Positions 27,204-34,443 are shown, numbered from the stretch's first letter. The stretch: DNA of 64,000 bases from Paraburkholderia youngii (GCF_013366925.1 NZ_JAALDK010000002.1:1508197-1572196), one strand, 5' to 3'. Made by a program: numbers and translations. The notes: generated from the letters alone by a model not told the origin.

Positions 27204-27529
27204 GTACGCATCCCCTCGTTGGCGTCCACGCGGATGGCGGCGTGCCGGATGCACAGGTCCACGAGCGAGCCGACCGTGAAATACGTTTCGGCGTGTTCTT
27301 CGTTCAACGCTTCTAGCGGCAGACGGTCGATGCCGAACGCCTGCTCGACTGCGACCACCGCTTCGACGAGCGATAGCGAGTCGAGGCCGAGATCGGCGAT
27401 CAGCGAACTCTCGAGGTGAATCTCTGCGTTGAAGTCGCGCTGATGCTCGCGGCAGACGCGCAGCAACTGCGTGCGTACGATGCCGAATACGGTGTTGCGC
27501 AGCGACGCATTTTTCGGTGTGCTGGCCAT
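27200..27529 (-). CDS. Acyl carrier protein
   Basis: 109 residues, longer than the 75-80 of primary-metabolism ACP. The 4'-phosphopantetheine attachment motif is LGLDSLSLVE, with Ser51 as the predicted prosthetic-group site, followed by the acidic helix II/III region (VVAVEQAFGIDRLP). It lies in an operon with a fatty-acyl-AMP ligase, a desaturase and a reductase, so it most likely carries a fatty-acyl intermediate of the specialised pathway rather than serving general fatty-acid synthesis. The stop codon overlaps the next gene's start. Confidence 0.9.
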   Translation of the reverse strand: MASTPKNASLRNTVFGIVRTQLLRVCREHQRDFNAEIHLESSLIADLGLDSLSLVEAVVAVEQAFGIDRLPLEALNEEHAETYFTVGSLVDLCIRHAAIRVDANEGMRT

Positions 27530-27546
27530 GCTGGGTTCCTTTCCGT

Positions 27547-28317
27547 TCACGCGTTGCTCGGCGCGGCGTAGCGCCACGGCAGAGTCTGGCCACCGGCCAG
27601 GATGCCCTGGGGATGCGCGAGCGCGACCGGCTCGATCGCCAGTTGCAGGCGGACGAGTGCGAGCGGTCGCTCCAACGCTTGTTCCCAGCGGTATGAGAGG
27701 GGAATGCGCGCGCGCTTGCCACGCAGCCATGCGCGGTGCAGAAAACGATGGACCCAGAAGTTCGGCCACCACGGCGCGGTCAACGCGGTGCCGAGCAGAC
27801 CGACGATGCGCGCGCGCATCGGTTCGAGGCCGCAGTCGAATGCGAGAAGCGAGGTCTCGCCGGCCCAGTCCTGTCCATAGCCCGTCAACACGTGCAGCAG
27901 GTCATGAATGCAGCCGCTGCGCTCGATGAACCACTGACGGTCCGGGCCCGGCAGGATTTCTTCGAGACCGGCGGCCAGCCGGCTTGCTTGCAGCAGACCA
28001 TCGGCGCTGTAGCCGCTGCGCTCCATCATCGCCATGTAGGCGCGGCCGAACGAGCCGGGCGGCAAGCGCAGCAGCGTGTCGGAATCAGCGAGCGTATCGA
28101 GCAATGACGGCTGTTCCGAAAGCAGCGCGCCGGCGCCCGGCTCGCTCAGAAAGCGCTGGTACATCGTCTCCATCTGACCGCCGTCGAGCGCGATCATCAC
28201 TTCGTAGGCATGCTGAATGTCGTCTACGTTCTCCCTCAACGCCTTGATCGCTCGCAACGCGCGCGGCCAATCGATGTGGCGTCGCGCCAGCGCGTCGTCC
28301 TTCAAAGTTGCTGTCAT
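27547..28317 (-). CDS. Coq4-family protein
   Basis: 256 residues. It carries the Coq4 family metal-binding motif HDxxHx(11)E exactly: His138-Asp139, His142 and Glu154 in HDLLHVLTGYG...GE. Coq4 proteins act in ubiquinone synthesis on the aromatic head group; bacterial relatives outside ubiquinone operons are little studied. It is the first gene of the leftward operon, ahead of the ACP by 17 bp. The UbiA-like gene two positions on hints at a head-group-plus-lipid chemistry parallel to quinone synthesis. I chose the ATG at 28317 (GGGAG just upstream) over an in-frame ATG-equivalent at 28353. Confidence 0.82.
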   Translation of the reverse strand: MTATLKDDALARRHIDWPRALRAIKALRENVDDIQHAYEVMIALDGGQMETMYQRFLSEPGAGALLSEQPSLLDTLADSDTLLRLPPGSFGRAYMAMMERSGYSADGLLQASRLAAGLEEILPGPDRQWFIERSGCIHDLLHVLTGYGQDWAGETSLLAFDCGLEPMRARIVGLLGTALTAPWWPNFWVHRFLHRAWLRGKRARIPLSYRWEQALERPLALVRLQLAIEPVALAHPQGILAGGQTLPWRYAAPSNA

Positions 28318-28393
28318 CTGCGGCTCCCGGCAAAGATCAAGAGGGCGGGTCACGAGTGGCGATCGACCGGTGCCACTTCTTGCGGACGCATTT

Positions 28394-28482
28394 TGCAGGG
28401 TTCATGCCAGTCATCCGTTGGCACCACGCAAGTCGTCCTCATCCCCTGCAAGAACGGAACGAAGTGCCCAGATCTCAAAAGG
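28394..28482 (-). repeat. Leader copy A (upstream of the Coq4-like gene)
   Basis: Read on the minus strand, this segment aligns without gaps to 28686-28774 on the plus strand, with about 58 of 89 identical columns by hand. The 15-base block CCTTTTGAGATCTGG differs by one base from its partner. Its first base is 165 nt before the Coq4-like ATG and in frame with it. The translated frame gives PFEIWALRSVLAGDEDDLRGA and then two TGA stops (28411 and 28402), at positions where copy B reads TGC and CGA. Confidence 0.75.
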
Positions 28483-28685
28483 CGGGGCGGGTATCGCGCG
28501 GATTGAAGCGGTGTCGGCGCATTGCCGACGCACGTTGGAGGAAAACCCCTCAGCCTCCTGAATGTCGGTGCCGGTCCAACATCCGAAGGAGATCTGTTGG
28601 TTGCAGCTCGACTGCACGACGTCTGATACCGGCCCGGTTCACATGCCAACGTCCAAACATCTAAACGTTCGGATATATGGCCCGG

Positions 28686-28774
28686 CCTTTTGAAATCTGG
28701 CGGCCTGCTTGCGTCATTGCCTCTGACGGGGACTCACTTCGCGCAGCAAAAGAATGCCTGGCACGAACAGTGCA
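28686..28774 (+). repeat. Leader copy B (upstream of the GHMP-like gene)
   Basis: Partner of the minus-strand segment 28394-28482. The block starts 156 nt before the GHMP-like ATG and is in frame with it. An ATG at 28677 opens the frame as MARPFEIWRPACVIASDGD and nothing stops it before 28842. Amino acids shared with copy A (P, F, E, I, W, V, A, D, D, L, R, A) are mostly encoded by different synonymous codons, which suggests a coding origin. It may be a leader peptide, the true N-terminus of the GHMP-like protein, or a structured RNA leader. Confidence 0.75.
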
Positions 28775-28841
28775 CCAGGAGCGCGAACAACGGGTGGTGC
28801 CCTTTGGAATTCCTGGAACTCACGAGGACGGAGGTAGAGCA

Positions 28842-29951
28842 ATGAATCAGGCCTGGAAGGCGAAAGCGGGGCAGTTCCTGCCGGGGGCGAATCTGACTGT
28901 GCTGCCGCACTGGGAGCGCGACGCGGTGCCGAGCTACGATCGTGCCGAAGTCTCGGTGCCAGGGCGCCTTCACTTCGCCGTGTTCGACTTCATGCAAATG
29001 ATGCCCGGCTTCGGCGGCGGCGGACTCGGCGTATCGACGAGCACGGTCGGACACCGGATCACCGTCACGAAGACGAACAACGGCGAAGGCGGCTGCGACG
29101 TGCCGAGCGGGCGGCACATGCTCGAGTTGTTCAAGCGAACGGTCGGCTACTCACGCGACGACATCCGTGTCGATCGGCTGCGCAGCATCCAGCATCAGCA
29201 CAGCGGCTTCGGCTCGAATGTGTCGTTCAACACCGCGACGCTCGCCGGCTTGAACGCGTTGTTCGGCTCACCGTTTTCGCCGCACGACATGTGGGAAATG
29301 ATCACCCGCAACTACGTCGAGACCGCGAAGGATGACGAGCACGTGTATTTCGGCCTCGAGACCGGCGTCGGTGAAGCTTGCCTGTTCTTCGGCGGGCTGG
29401 TCTGGGTCGACGAGAAACACGGCAACGGCCGTTTCCTCGGCAACCTGAGTTCGGAAAACCTGTGGGTGACCACCGCCGTTGGCAACTACGACACGCTATC
29501 GACCGAAGCGCTGCGTGCGCATGGCGAAGGCGCGGACATGTCCGGCACCACCGAGGCCGGTTTCGTGCCGACGCATTTCGTCGAGTGGCAGAAGCGCTAT
29601 GGCACCGCGTGGCGCAACTTCATCGAACAGAAACTGCGGCCGGCGCTGCATCGCAACGACCTGTTCGCGTTTCTGAAGCACGGCTGGGAACTCAACAGCA
29701 TGAGCAACATGAAGGTGCTCGAAGGCATCTTCCGGACCGACGTGATGCGTGAGTTCGACGAGACGATGCAACGCGAGGGCGCGGTGTACGCGGGGATGAG
29801 CAGCGCGGGTCCGGGCTTCTATGCGTTTTCCGACTGCGAGGAAAAGGCGAAGCACCTCTCGGCGGTGATGCGGCATCGGTTCAGTGAATTCATGAGCGAG
29901 ATGACGGTGGCCCGCGCGGGCCAGAAGATGTCGATCGACGTCGCCGTCTAG
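28842..29951 (+). CDS. GHMP-kinase-superfamily protein resembling beta-RFAP synthase
   Basis: 369 residues from an ATG with a good ribosome site (GGAGG, 8 bases upstream). An N-terminal VPGRLHFAVFDF strand and the GGGGLGVSTS turn are followed by the GHMP phosphate-binding motif HQHSGFGSNVSFNTATLAGL (118-137). The ETGVGEACLFFGG segment resembles the GIGTG-F-GG region of beta-ribofuranosylaminobenzene 5'-phosphate synthases, which join a phosphoribose to an aromatic acid with loss of CO2. It could equally be a small-molecule kinase. It is the first gene of the rightward operon. An in-frame ATG at 28677 would give a 424-residue form; the ribosome site favours 28842. Confidence 0.72.
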   Translation: MNQAWKAKAGQFLPGANLTVLPHWERDAVPSYDRAEVSVPGRLHFAVFDFMQMMPGFGGGGLGVSTSTVGHRITVTKTNNGEGGCDVPSGRHMLELFKRTVGYSRDDIRVDRLRSIQHQHSGFGSNVSFNTATLAGLNALFGSPFSPHDMWEMITRNYVETAKDDEHVYFGLETGVGEACLFFGGLVWVDEKHGNGRFLGNLSSENLWVTTAVGNYDTLSTEALRAHGEGADMSGTTEAGFVPTHFVEWQKRYGTAWRNFIEQKLRPALHRNDLFAFLKHGWELNSMSNMKVLEGIFRTDVMREFDETMQREGAVYAGMSSAGPGFYAFSDCEEKAKHLSAVMRHRFSEFMSEMTVARAGQKMSIDVAV

Positions 29952-29964
29952 CCGCGCCCTTTTT

Positions 29965-30004
29965 CGACCCCTTGCGACCCCTTGCGACCCCTTGCGAACC
30001 CTCG
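29965..30004 (+). repeat. Four tandem 10-bp repeats between the GHMP-like and radical SAM genes
   Basis: CGACCCCTTG occurs three times exactly (29965, 29975, 29985), then once degenerate (CGAACCCTCG, 29995). It starts 13 bp after the GHMP-like stop codon and ends 28 bp before the next start. One repeat is about one DNA helical turn. It may be replication slippage, a binding array, or a length-variable spacer affecting expression of the downstream gene. Confidence 0.85.
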
Positions 30005-30032
30005 CGAAACTTTCCACTGAGACTGATCGAAC

Positions 30033-31565
30033 ATGGCCAAGCGCGTCACCTTCGTCAACACGAACCAGATCAAGCCGGCGATTGCGCCGATTGCCTTCGA
30101 CTATCTGTCGGCGCCGATGGAGCGTGCAGGGTTCGAGCTCAACTTGCTCGACCTGTGCTTCTCCGACGATTGCGAGGCGGCCATTGCCGAGCACTGCCAC
30201 ACCGCCGCGCCGGATTACTGGGGGGTGACGCTGCGAAATACCGACGACGTCTATTTCTCCAGCGGCTACAGCTTTCTCGAACGCATCAGGGACATCGTCG
30301 CGATGCTTCGGCGTGCGCGCGCGGTCCCGATCGTGATGGGCGGCGCGGGCTACTCGGTGATGCCGGAAAAACTGCTTGCGTACCTCGACGCGGACTTCGG
30401 CATAGTTCGGGAAGGCGAATTCAGCTTTCCCGAACTGCTGACCTGCCTCGAAGAAGGCAGGAGTTTCACGCACATACCCGGCTTGGTCTACCGCGATACG
30501 GCCGGCGTGCATGCTACGCCGCTCGCGCCCAACACATGCGGACCGTTGGCCAGCATAGGGCCTCACAAACGCGAGCTGGTCAACAACCCGCACTATTTCG
30601 CCAAAGGCGGCCAGATCGGCATCGAAACGAAACGCGGCTGCAATCGCTCCTGCATCTATTGCGTCGAGCCGCTGATCAAAGGCCGCTCGGTGCGCATGCG
30701 CGAACCCGATGACGTCGTCGCCGAGATGGCATCGCTCGAGGAGCGCGGGGTCAACGTCTTTCACATCAACGACTCGGAATTCAATCTGAGCGTCGCGCAT
30801 CCGATGGCGCTGTGCGCCGCCATCATCCGGCACGGGCTCGCCGGAAAAATCCAGTGGTATGCGTACGGGATGCCGCGGCCGTTTCCCGACGAACTCGCGG
30901 CCGCGATGAAAGCGGCCGGTTGCGTCGGCATGAACTTCGGCGTCGATACCGCCAGCGAAACGATGCTGAAGATACTGCGCCGCACCTTCAGTGCTCCCGA
31001 CATCGAACATGCGGTCAATACCGCGAAGCGCCACGGCCTCGAGCACATCATCGAACTGCTGTTCGGCGCACCCGGCGAGACGCAGGAGACCGCTCGCGAG
31101 ACGATCGAGTTCATCAAGCGGGTCGATCCGGAGCGCGTTTCGGTCACGGTCGGGCTGAGGATTTTTCCGGGCACCGAGCTCGAACAGATGATCCGCCGCG
31201 AAGGCCTGCACGTCGGGAATCCGAATCTGCACGGCCATATCGAAGGCAACGACGATCTGCTGCACCCGGTGTTTTATCTGCCGACCGCATTGGGCCCGGA
31301 CCCGCAGCAGTTCGTTGCCGATCTGATCGGCAATGACCGGCGGTTCTTCGGGACCAATGCGAGCCTGTTCAACTACAACGCGAACGACGCGTTGGTCGAA
31401 GCGATCGCGCAAGGCGAACGCGGCGCGTATTGGTCGATCCTGAACCGGATCGAGAAACGCTTCGAAGCGGCCCATCACGCGCGCGCTTGTCACCGCGCGT
31501 CGGCGGACGGCGGCGATCCGGACTGGACGCCGATCGAGATTTTGCCGATCGAGCAAAGCGCCTGA
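30033..31565 (+). CDS. Cobalamin-binding-domain radical SAM protein
   Basis: 510 residues. The N-terminal 150 residues look like the B12-binding domain of class B radical SAM enzymes (VTFVNTNQ start, PIVMGGAGYSVMPEKLLAYL, DFGIVREGEFSFPELL), but without a DxHxxG histidine, so any cobalamin would bind base-off without a protein ligand. The radical SAM core follows, with the [4Fe-4S] motif CNRSCIYC (Cys203, Cys207, Cys210), FHINDSEFNLS, and a late GAPGETQETARETIEFIKRV segment. Enzymes of this architecture methylate or rearrange unactivated carbons. It lies between the GHMP-like and beta-eliminating-lyase genes. The weak ribosome site suggests expression depends on the upstream gene. Confidence 0.88.
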   Translation: MAKRVTFVNTNQIKPAIAPIAFDYLSAPMERAGFELNLLDLCFSDDCEAAIAEHCHTAAPDYWGVTLRNTDDVYFSSGYSFLERIRDIVAMLRRARAVPIVMGGAGYSVMPEKLLAYLDADFGIVREGEFSFPELLTCLEEGRSFTHIPGLVYRDTAGVHATPLAPNTCGPLASIGPHKRELVNNPHYFAKGGQIGIETKRGCNRSCIYCVEPLIKGRSVRMREPDDVVAEMASLEERGVNVFHINDSEFNLSVAHPMALCAAIIRHGLAGKIQWYAYGMPRPFPDELAAAMKAAGCVGMNFGVDTASETMLKILRRTFSAPDIEHAVNTAKRHGLEHIIELLFGAPGETQETARETIEFIKRVDPERVSVTVGLRIFPGTELEQMIRREGLHVGNPNLHGHIEGNDDLLHPVFYLPTALGPDPQQFVADLIGNDRRFFGTNASLFNYNANDALVEAIAQGERGAYWSILNRIEKRFEAAHHARACHRASADGGDPDWTPIEILPIEQSA

Positions 31566-31633
31566 CGCGGGATGTGATGTCCGAAGCGGCCAGCCATCCG
31601 CTGGCCCGTGTACTTTCAACGCAGGAGGAGTGC

Positions 31634-33061
31634 ATGCTTTTAGAAAACAGCCAGCCTGAGCCGTACAGGATCAAGATGGTCGAGCCGATCAGGCTGATCG
31701 ACCGCGAGCAACGGCAGGCGCGGCTTGCCGCTGCCGGGTACAACGTGTTTCGCCTCGAAGCCGACGACGTCTATATCGATCTGATGACGGACAGCGGCAC
31801 CTCCGCGATGAGCGCGAACCAGTGGGCGGGCATCATGACCGGCGACGAGTCGTATGCCGGCTCCCGCAGCTTTACCAAGCTGACGCAGGCGGTGCGGGAC
31901 ATGCTCGGCTTCGAATACGTATTGCCGACTCACCAGGGACGGCCGGCCGAGCACTTCCTGTTCCGGACCCTCGTGCGCCCGGGCCAGGTGGTGCCGTTCA
32001 ACGCGCCGTTCGATTCGACCGAGGCGCACGTATCGATTGCCGGCGGGACCGCGATATCGTGTGTCGCCGAAATCGGCTACCAACCCTCTGTCGAGCATCC
32101 GTTCAAGGGCGACGTGGATGTGCAGAAACTGCGCAACGTGATCGAGAGCGAAGGGCGCGACAACGTTCCGCTAATAATGGTCTCGCTGACGAACAACGCG
32201 GGCGGCGGACAGCCGGTATCGATGGCGAACCTGCGCGCGGTGAAAGCGTTGGCCGATGAGTTTGCGATTCCCGTGTACTTCGACGCGGCGCGCTGCGCGG
32301 AGAATGCTTATTTCATCCAGCAGCGCGAGAGCGGCTATGCGAACCGGTCGGTGGCGGAAATTCTGAAGGAGCAGTTTTCCTACGCCGACGGCTGCACGTT
32401 CAGTTGCAAAAAGGATGCGCTGGTCAACATCGGCGGCTTGCTCGCGACACGGTCGCGCGTGCTCTACGAGCAGGTTGTGCCGCTGCTCGTGCTGCACGAA
32501 GGCTTCGTCACCTACGGAGGGATGGCAGGCCGCGATCTCGAAGCGCTCGCGATCGGTCTGCGCGAGATGGTCGACGACAGATACCTGCAACACCGCGTGG
32601 GTCAGGTCGAACGGCTAGGGGACACACTGCTTGCCGGTGGCGTTCCGATCCTCAGGCCGACCGGTGGACACGCGGTGTATGTCGATGCGGCCGCCTTCCT
32701 GCCGCACGTGCCGCGCTCGGAGTTCCCCGCCGAGGCGCTGGCTTCCGAGCTTTACCTGGAGGGCGGCGTGCGCGCCGTCGGTCTGGGCTCGTTGGCGTTC
32801 CTGAAAGAAGATCCATCGACGGGCGCGCTCAGCGCCCCGAGGCTGGAACTGCTGAGGCTCGCCATTCCTCGCCGCGTCTACACCGATAGCCACCTCGCGG
32901 CGGTTGCGGCGGCGTTGATCCGGGTCTACCAGCGACGCGATTCGATCCGCGGTATGCGCATCGTCTCGGCGCCGCCGATGCTCAAGCACTTCACCGCGGT
33001 GCTCGCGCCGATCGAGGCCCGTGACGAGGTGTTTGCGGAGAGCCGCGAAGTGATGGTCTGA
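31634..33061 (+). CDS. PLP-dependent beta-eliminating lyase, tryptophanase/tyrosine phenol-lyase family
   Basis: 475 residues, start fixed by AGGAGGAG before the ATG. Conserved family residues: Tyr74 (DESYAGS), THQGR (99-103), Asp217 and Arg220 (YFDAARC), and the PLP lysine Lys260 in SCKKD. Overall the sequence reads closer to tyrosine phenol-lyase (SYADGCT, VNIGG, GGMAGRD). However, positions I recall as setting substrate choice look like tryptophanase: Asp127 where TPL has Thr124, Leu384 where TPL has Arg381, and His452 where TPL has Phe448. It should release an aromatic (indole or a variant) plus pyruvate and ammonia, or run in reverse to build an amino acid. It lies inside the rightward biosynthetic operon. 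Confidence 0.9.
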   Translation: MLLENSQPEPYRIKMVEPIRLIDREQRQARLAAAGYNVFRLEADDVYIDLMTDSGTSAMSANQWAGIMTGDESYAGSRSFTKLTQAVRDMLGFEYVLPTHQGRPAEHFLFRTLVRPGQVVPFNAPFDSTEAHVSIAGGTAISCVAEIGYQPSVEHPFKGDVDVQKLRNVIESEGRDNVPLIMVSLTNNAGGGQPVSMANLRAVKALADEFAIPVYFDAARCAENAYFIQQRESGYANRSVAEILKEQFSYADGCTFSCKKDALVNIGGLLATRSRVLYEQVVPLLVLHEGFVTYGGMAGRDLEALAIGLREMVDDRYLQHRVGQVERLGDTLLAGGVPILRPTGGHAVYVDAAAFLPHVPRSEFPAEALASELYLEGGVRAVGLGSLAFLKEDPSTGALSAPRLELLRLAIPRRVYTDSHLAAVAAALIRVYQRRDSIRGMRIVSAPPMLKHFTAVLAPIEARDEVFAESREVMV

Positions 33062-33070
33062 GGTGATTTC

Positions 33071-33823
33071 ATGTCGAATGCCGTGTTCGAAGCGCTCGAG
33101 CTCAAACCGCATGCTTATCCCGGCGTACTGGTCACGTTGTGCGGCGTGGATGGGGCCGGAAAGTCCTCACTGATGAAAAAGCTCGAAAGCGCGTGTACGC
33201 ATGCAGGGCTCAATTGCGTGACGACGTTTACGCCGACCAGTCGCATCCGCAAAGATGCGTTGTTCCGGGAGATGGTCGACAGCCACTGGCATACCTTCAA
33301 AGCGAGCTCCGAGCCCGACGCAAGCGTACGTCGCGTCGACATGCTGGGCATTCTGCTGTCCATCATGGGCGACCTCGTCCAGCATCTGACCGACACGGTC
33401 ATACCGGCACTGGGACGCGGCGACGTAGTCTTTTGCGACCGCTACGTGTTCACCTCTCAGGCCGAGATCGGCACGCGTTCCGATCCGGCTGCGACTGCGC
33501 CGGTGCTCCGCAGCATCGCTGGCCATGTGCTGCGTCCCGACGTCGCCTTTGGTCTGAACGTTTCCGGCGCGACTTCACACCGCCGCGTGCGCTCAAGGAA
33601 CGACGTGAACGACCAGCCGCCGCCGATGAGTTTTCTGACGCGTCAGGTGGCGGCCTATCGCGCCGTGTTCGACGTCAATGGCGTCGTCGCGCTGGATGGG
33701 GAGCGGAGTATCGACGAGACGTACCGCGCGGCAATCAGTCGTATCGCGGCTATCGAACGGGTTGCGGGGCGGTTGGGCCCTATCGCGGCGGAACACGCTG
33801 CAGGAACCCTGGCGGCATGCTGA
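33071..33823 (+). CDS. Thymidylate-kinase-like P-loop kinase
   Basis: 250 residues. Walker A is GVDGAGKSS (25-33), and the DRY-type motif is in VVFCDRYVFTSQAE; both are features of dTMP kinases. The protein is longer than housekeeping Tmk (about 210), begins with an extra 15 residues, and has an altered LID region (SHRRVRSRNDVNDQPPPMSF). It is therefore probably a specialised kinase of a small nucleoside- or sugar-like intermediate rather than the essential enzyme. Starts 9 bp after the lyase stop codon and is the last gene of the rightward operon. Confidence 0.78.
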   Translation: MSNAVFEALELKPHAYPGVLVTLCGVDGAGKSSLMKKLESACTHAGLNCVTTFTPTSRIRKDALFREMVDSHWHTFKASSEPDASVRRVDMLGILLSIMGDLVQHLTDTVIPALGRGDVVFCDRYVFTSQAEIGTRSDPAATAPVLRSIAGHVLRPDVAFGLNVSGATSHRRVRSRNDVNDQPPPMSFLTRQVAAYRAVFDVNGVVALDGERSIDETYRAAISRIAAIERVAGRLGPIAAEHAAGTLAAC

Positions 33824-33871
33824 GGCTTCGACCTGCACCGACACGCCGCGTCCTGGCGTCGAGGTGGGCGA

Positions 33872-33895
33872 CAAAACGCACGTCGACACGTTTTG
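33872..33895 (+). terminator. Hairpin after the rightward operon
   Basis: CAAAACG (33872-33878) pairs perfectly with CGTTTTG (33889-33895) around a 10-base loop, 48 bp after the kinase stop codon and before the convergent Lrp gene. The stem is short and no clean T-run follows, so this is a modest candidate for ending either transcript. Confidence 0.35.
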
Positions 33896-33929
33896 GTGAG
33901 CATGTCAATACAGTCTCCGAGTCGATTCA

Positions 33930-34403
33930 CTAGGCCGCCAGCGGGACCGCGCCTGTACATTTGATTTCATCGAGGCAAACGCTGGACTTGACTCCGCTCA
34001 CGCCCGGAATACGCATCAGCGTATCCAGTAGAAACTCCGACAGCGCTTTCAGGTCGTGCGCGACGACTTTGAGCATGTAATCGATATCACCCGTTACGAC
34101 GAAGCATTCCTGAACCTGGGTGAGTTCCGAGATCATTCGCTTGAACTTCGACAGGTCGCGCACATGGCCTCGCTCCATCGTCACCTGGATGAAAGCCACT
34201 ACGCCGAAGCCCAGCAGCTGCGCGTCGAGCCGCGTCTCGTAGCACTTGATTACGCCCATTTCCTCGAGCCGGCGATGACGCCTCAGCGTTTGCGCGGGCG
34301 ACAGCTTGATCGCCTCCGCCAACTCGAGATTGGAGATGCGCCCTTGCGACTGAAGAATCTCCAGCAAACGCACGTCGATTCGGTCGATGTCGATTGTATG
34401 CAC
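33930..34403 (-). CDS. Lrp/AsnC-family transcriptional regulator
   Basis: 157 residues, typical for the family. The N-terminal winged helix-turn-helix (about 5-55) contains DRIDVRLLEILQSQGRISNLELAEAIKLSPAQTL in family order. The C-terminal RAM ligand-binding/oligomerisation domain (about 65-150) contains VQECFVVTGDIDYMLKVVAHD, the usual effector-responsive segment. It is divergent from the 4-hydroxyphenylpyruvate dioxygenase gene across 286 bp. It probably controls that gene, the permease and the aminotransferase in response to an aromatic amino acid, as for other local Lrp/AsnC pairs. The effector is inferred, not shown. Confidence 0.9.
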   Translation of the reverse strand: MHTIDIDRIDVRLLEILQSQGRISNLELAEAIKLSPAQTLRRHRRLEEMGVIKCYETRLDAQLLGFGVVAFIQVTMERGHVRDLSKFKRMISELTQVQECFVVTGDIDYMLKVVAHDLKALSEFLLDTLMRIPGVSGVKSSVCLDEIKCTGAVPLAA

Positions 34404-34443
34404 TCTTATTTCCTCGTTCCGCAGCGAAATGAAATGTTAATGC

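Larger units (their letters stand above)
28318..28841. promoter_or_regulatory. Divergent promoter and leader region of the biosynthetic cluster
   Basis: 524 bp without an assigned gene between the two operons. It holds two diverged copies of one leader sequence in inverted orientation (28394-28482 and 28686-28774, listed separately). Between them lies an imperfect inverted repeat TCCAAAC (28652-28658) and GTTCGGA (28667-28673) with 8 bases between, a possible operator. I see no consensus sigma-70 pair convincing enough to mark, and no cobalamin-riboswitch B12 box despite the B12-type radical SAM gene downstream. No regulator gene is encoded within the cluster. Confidence 0.6.

Noticed and set aside
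17958-28317. Polyyne or caryoynencin-type cluster
   Set aside because: Those clusters carry several desaturases, and usually a thioesterase and rubredoxin. Only one desaturase is present here.
28394-28774. Terminal inverted repeats of a small mobile element
   Set aside because: No target-site duplication or transposase is seen. The copies lie at matching distances from, and in frame with, two start codons, and differ mostly at synonymous sites.
28318-28841. Cobalamin riboswitch upstream of the radical SAM operon
   Set aside because: I could not find the conserved B12 box or the expected set of helices.
29965-30004. CRISPR array
   Set aside because: The repeats are directly contiguous 10-bp units with no spacers and no cas genes nearby.
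29496-31619. 707-codon open frame antisense to the GHMP-like and radical SAM genes
   Set aside because: It crosses two well-supported genes and reads as low-complexity shadow sequence.
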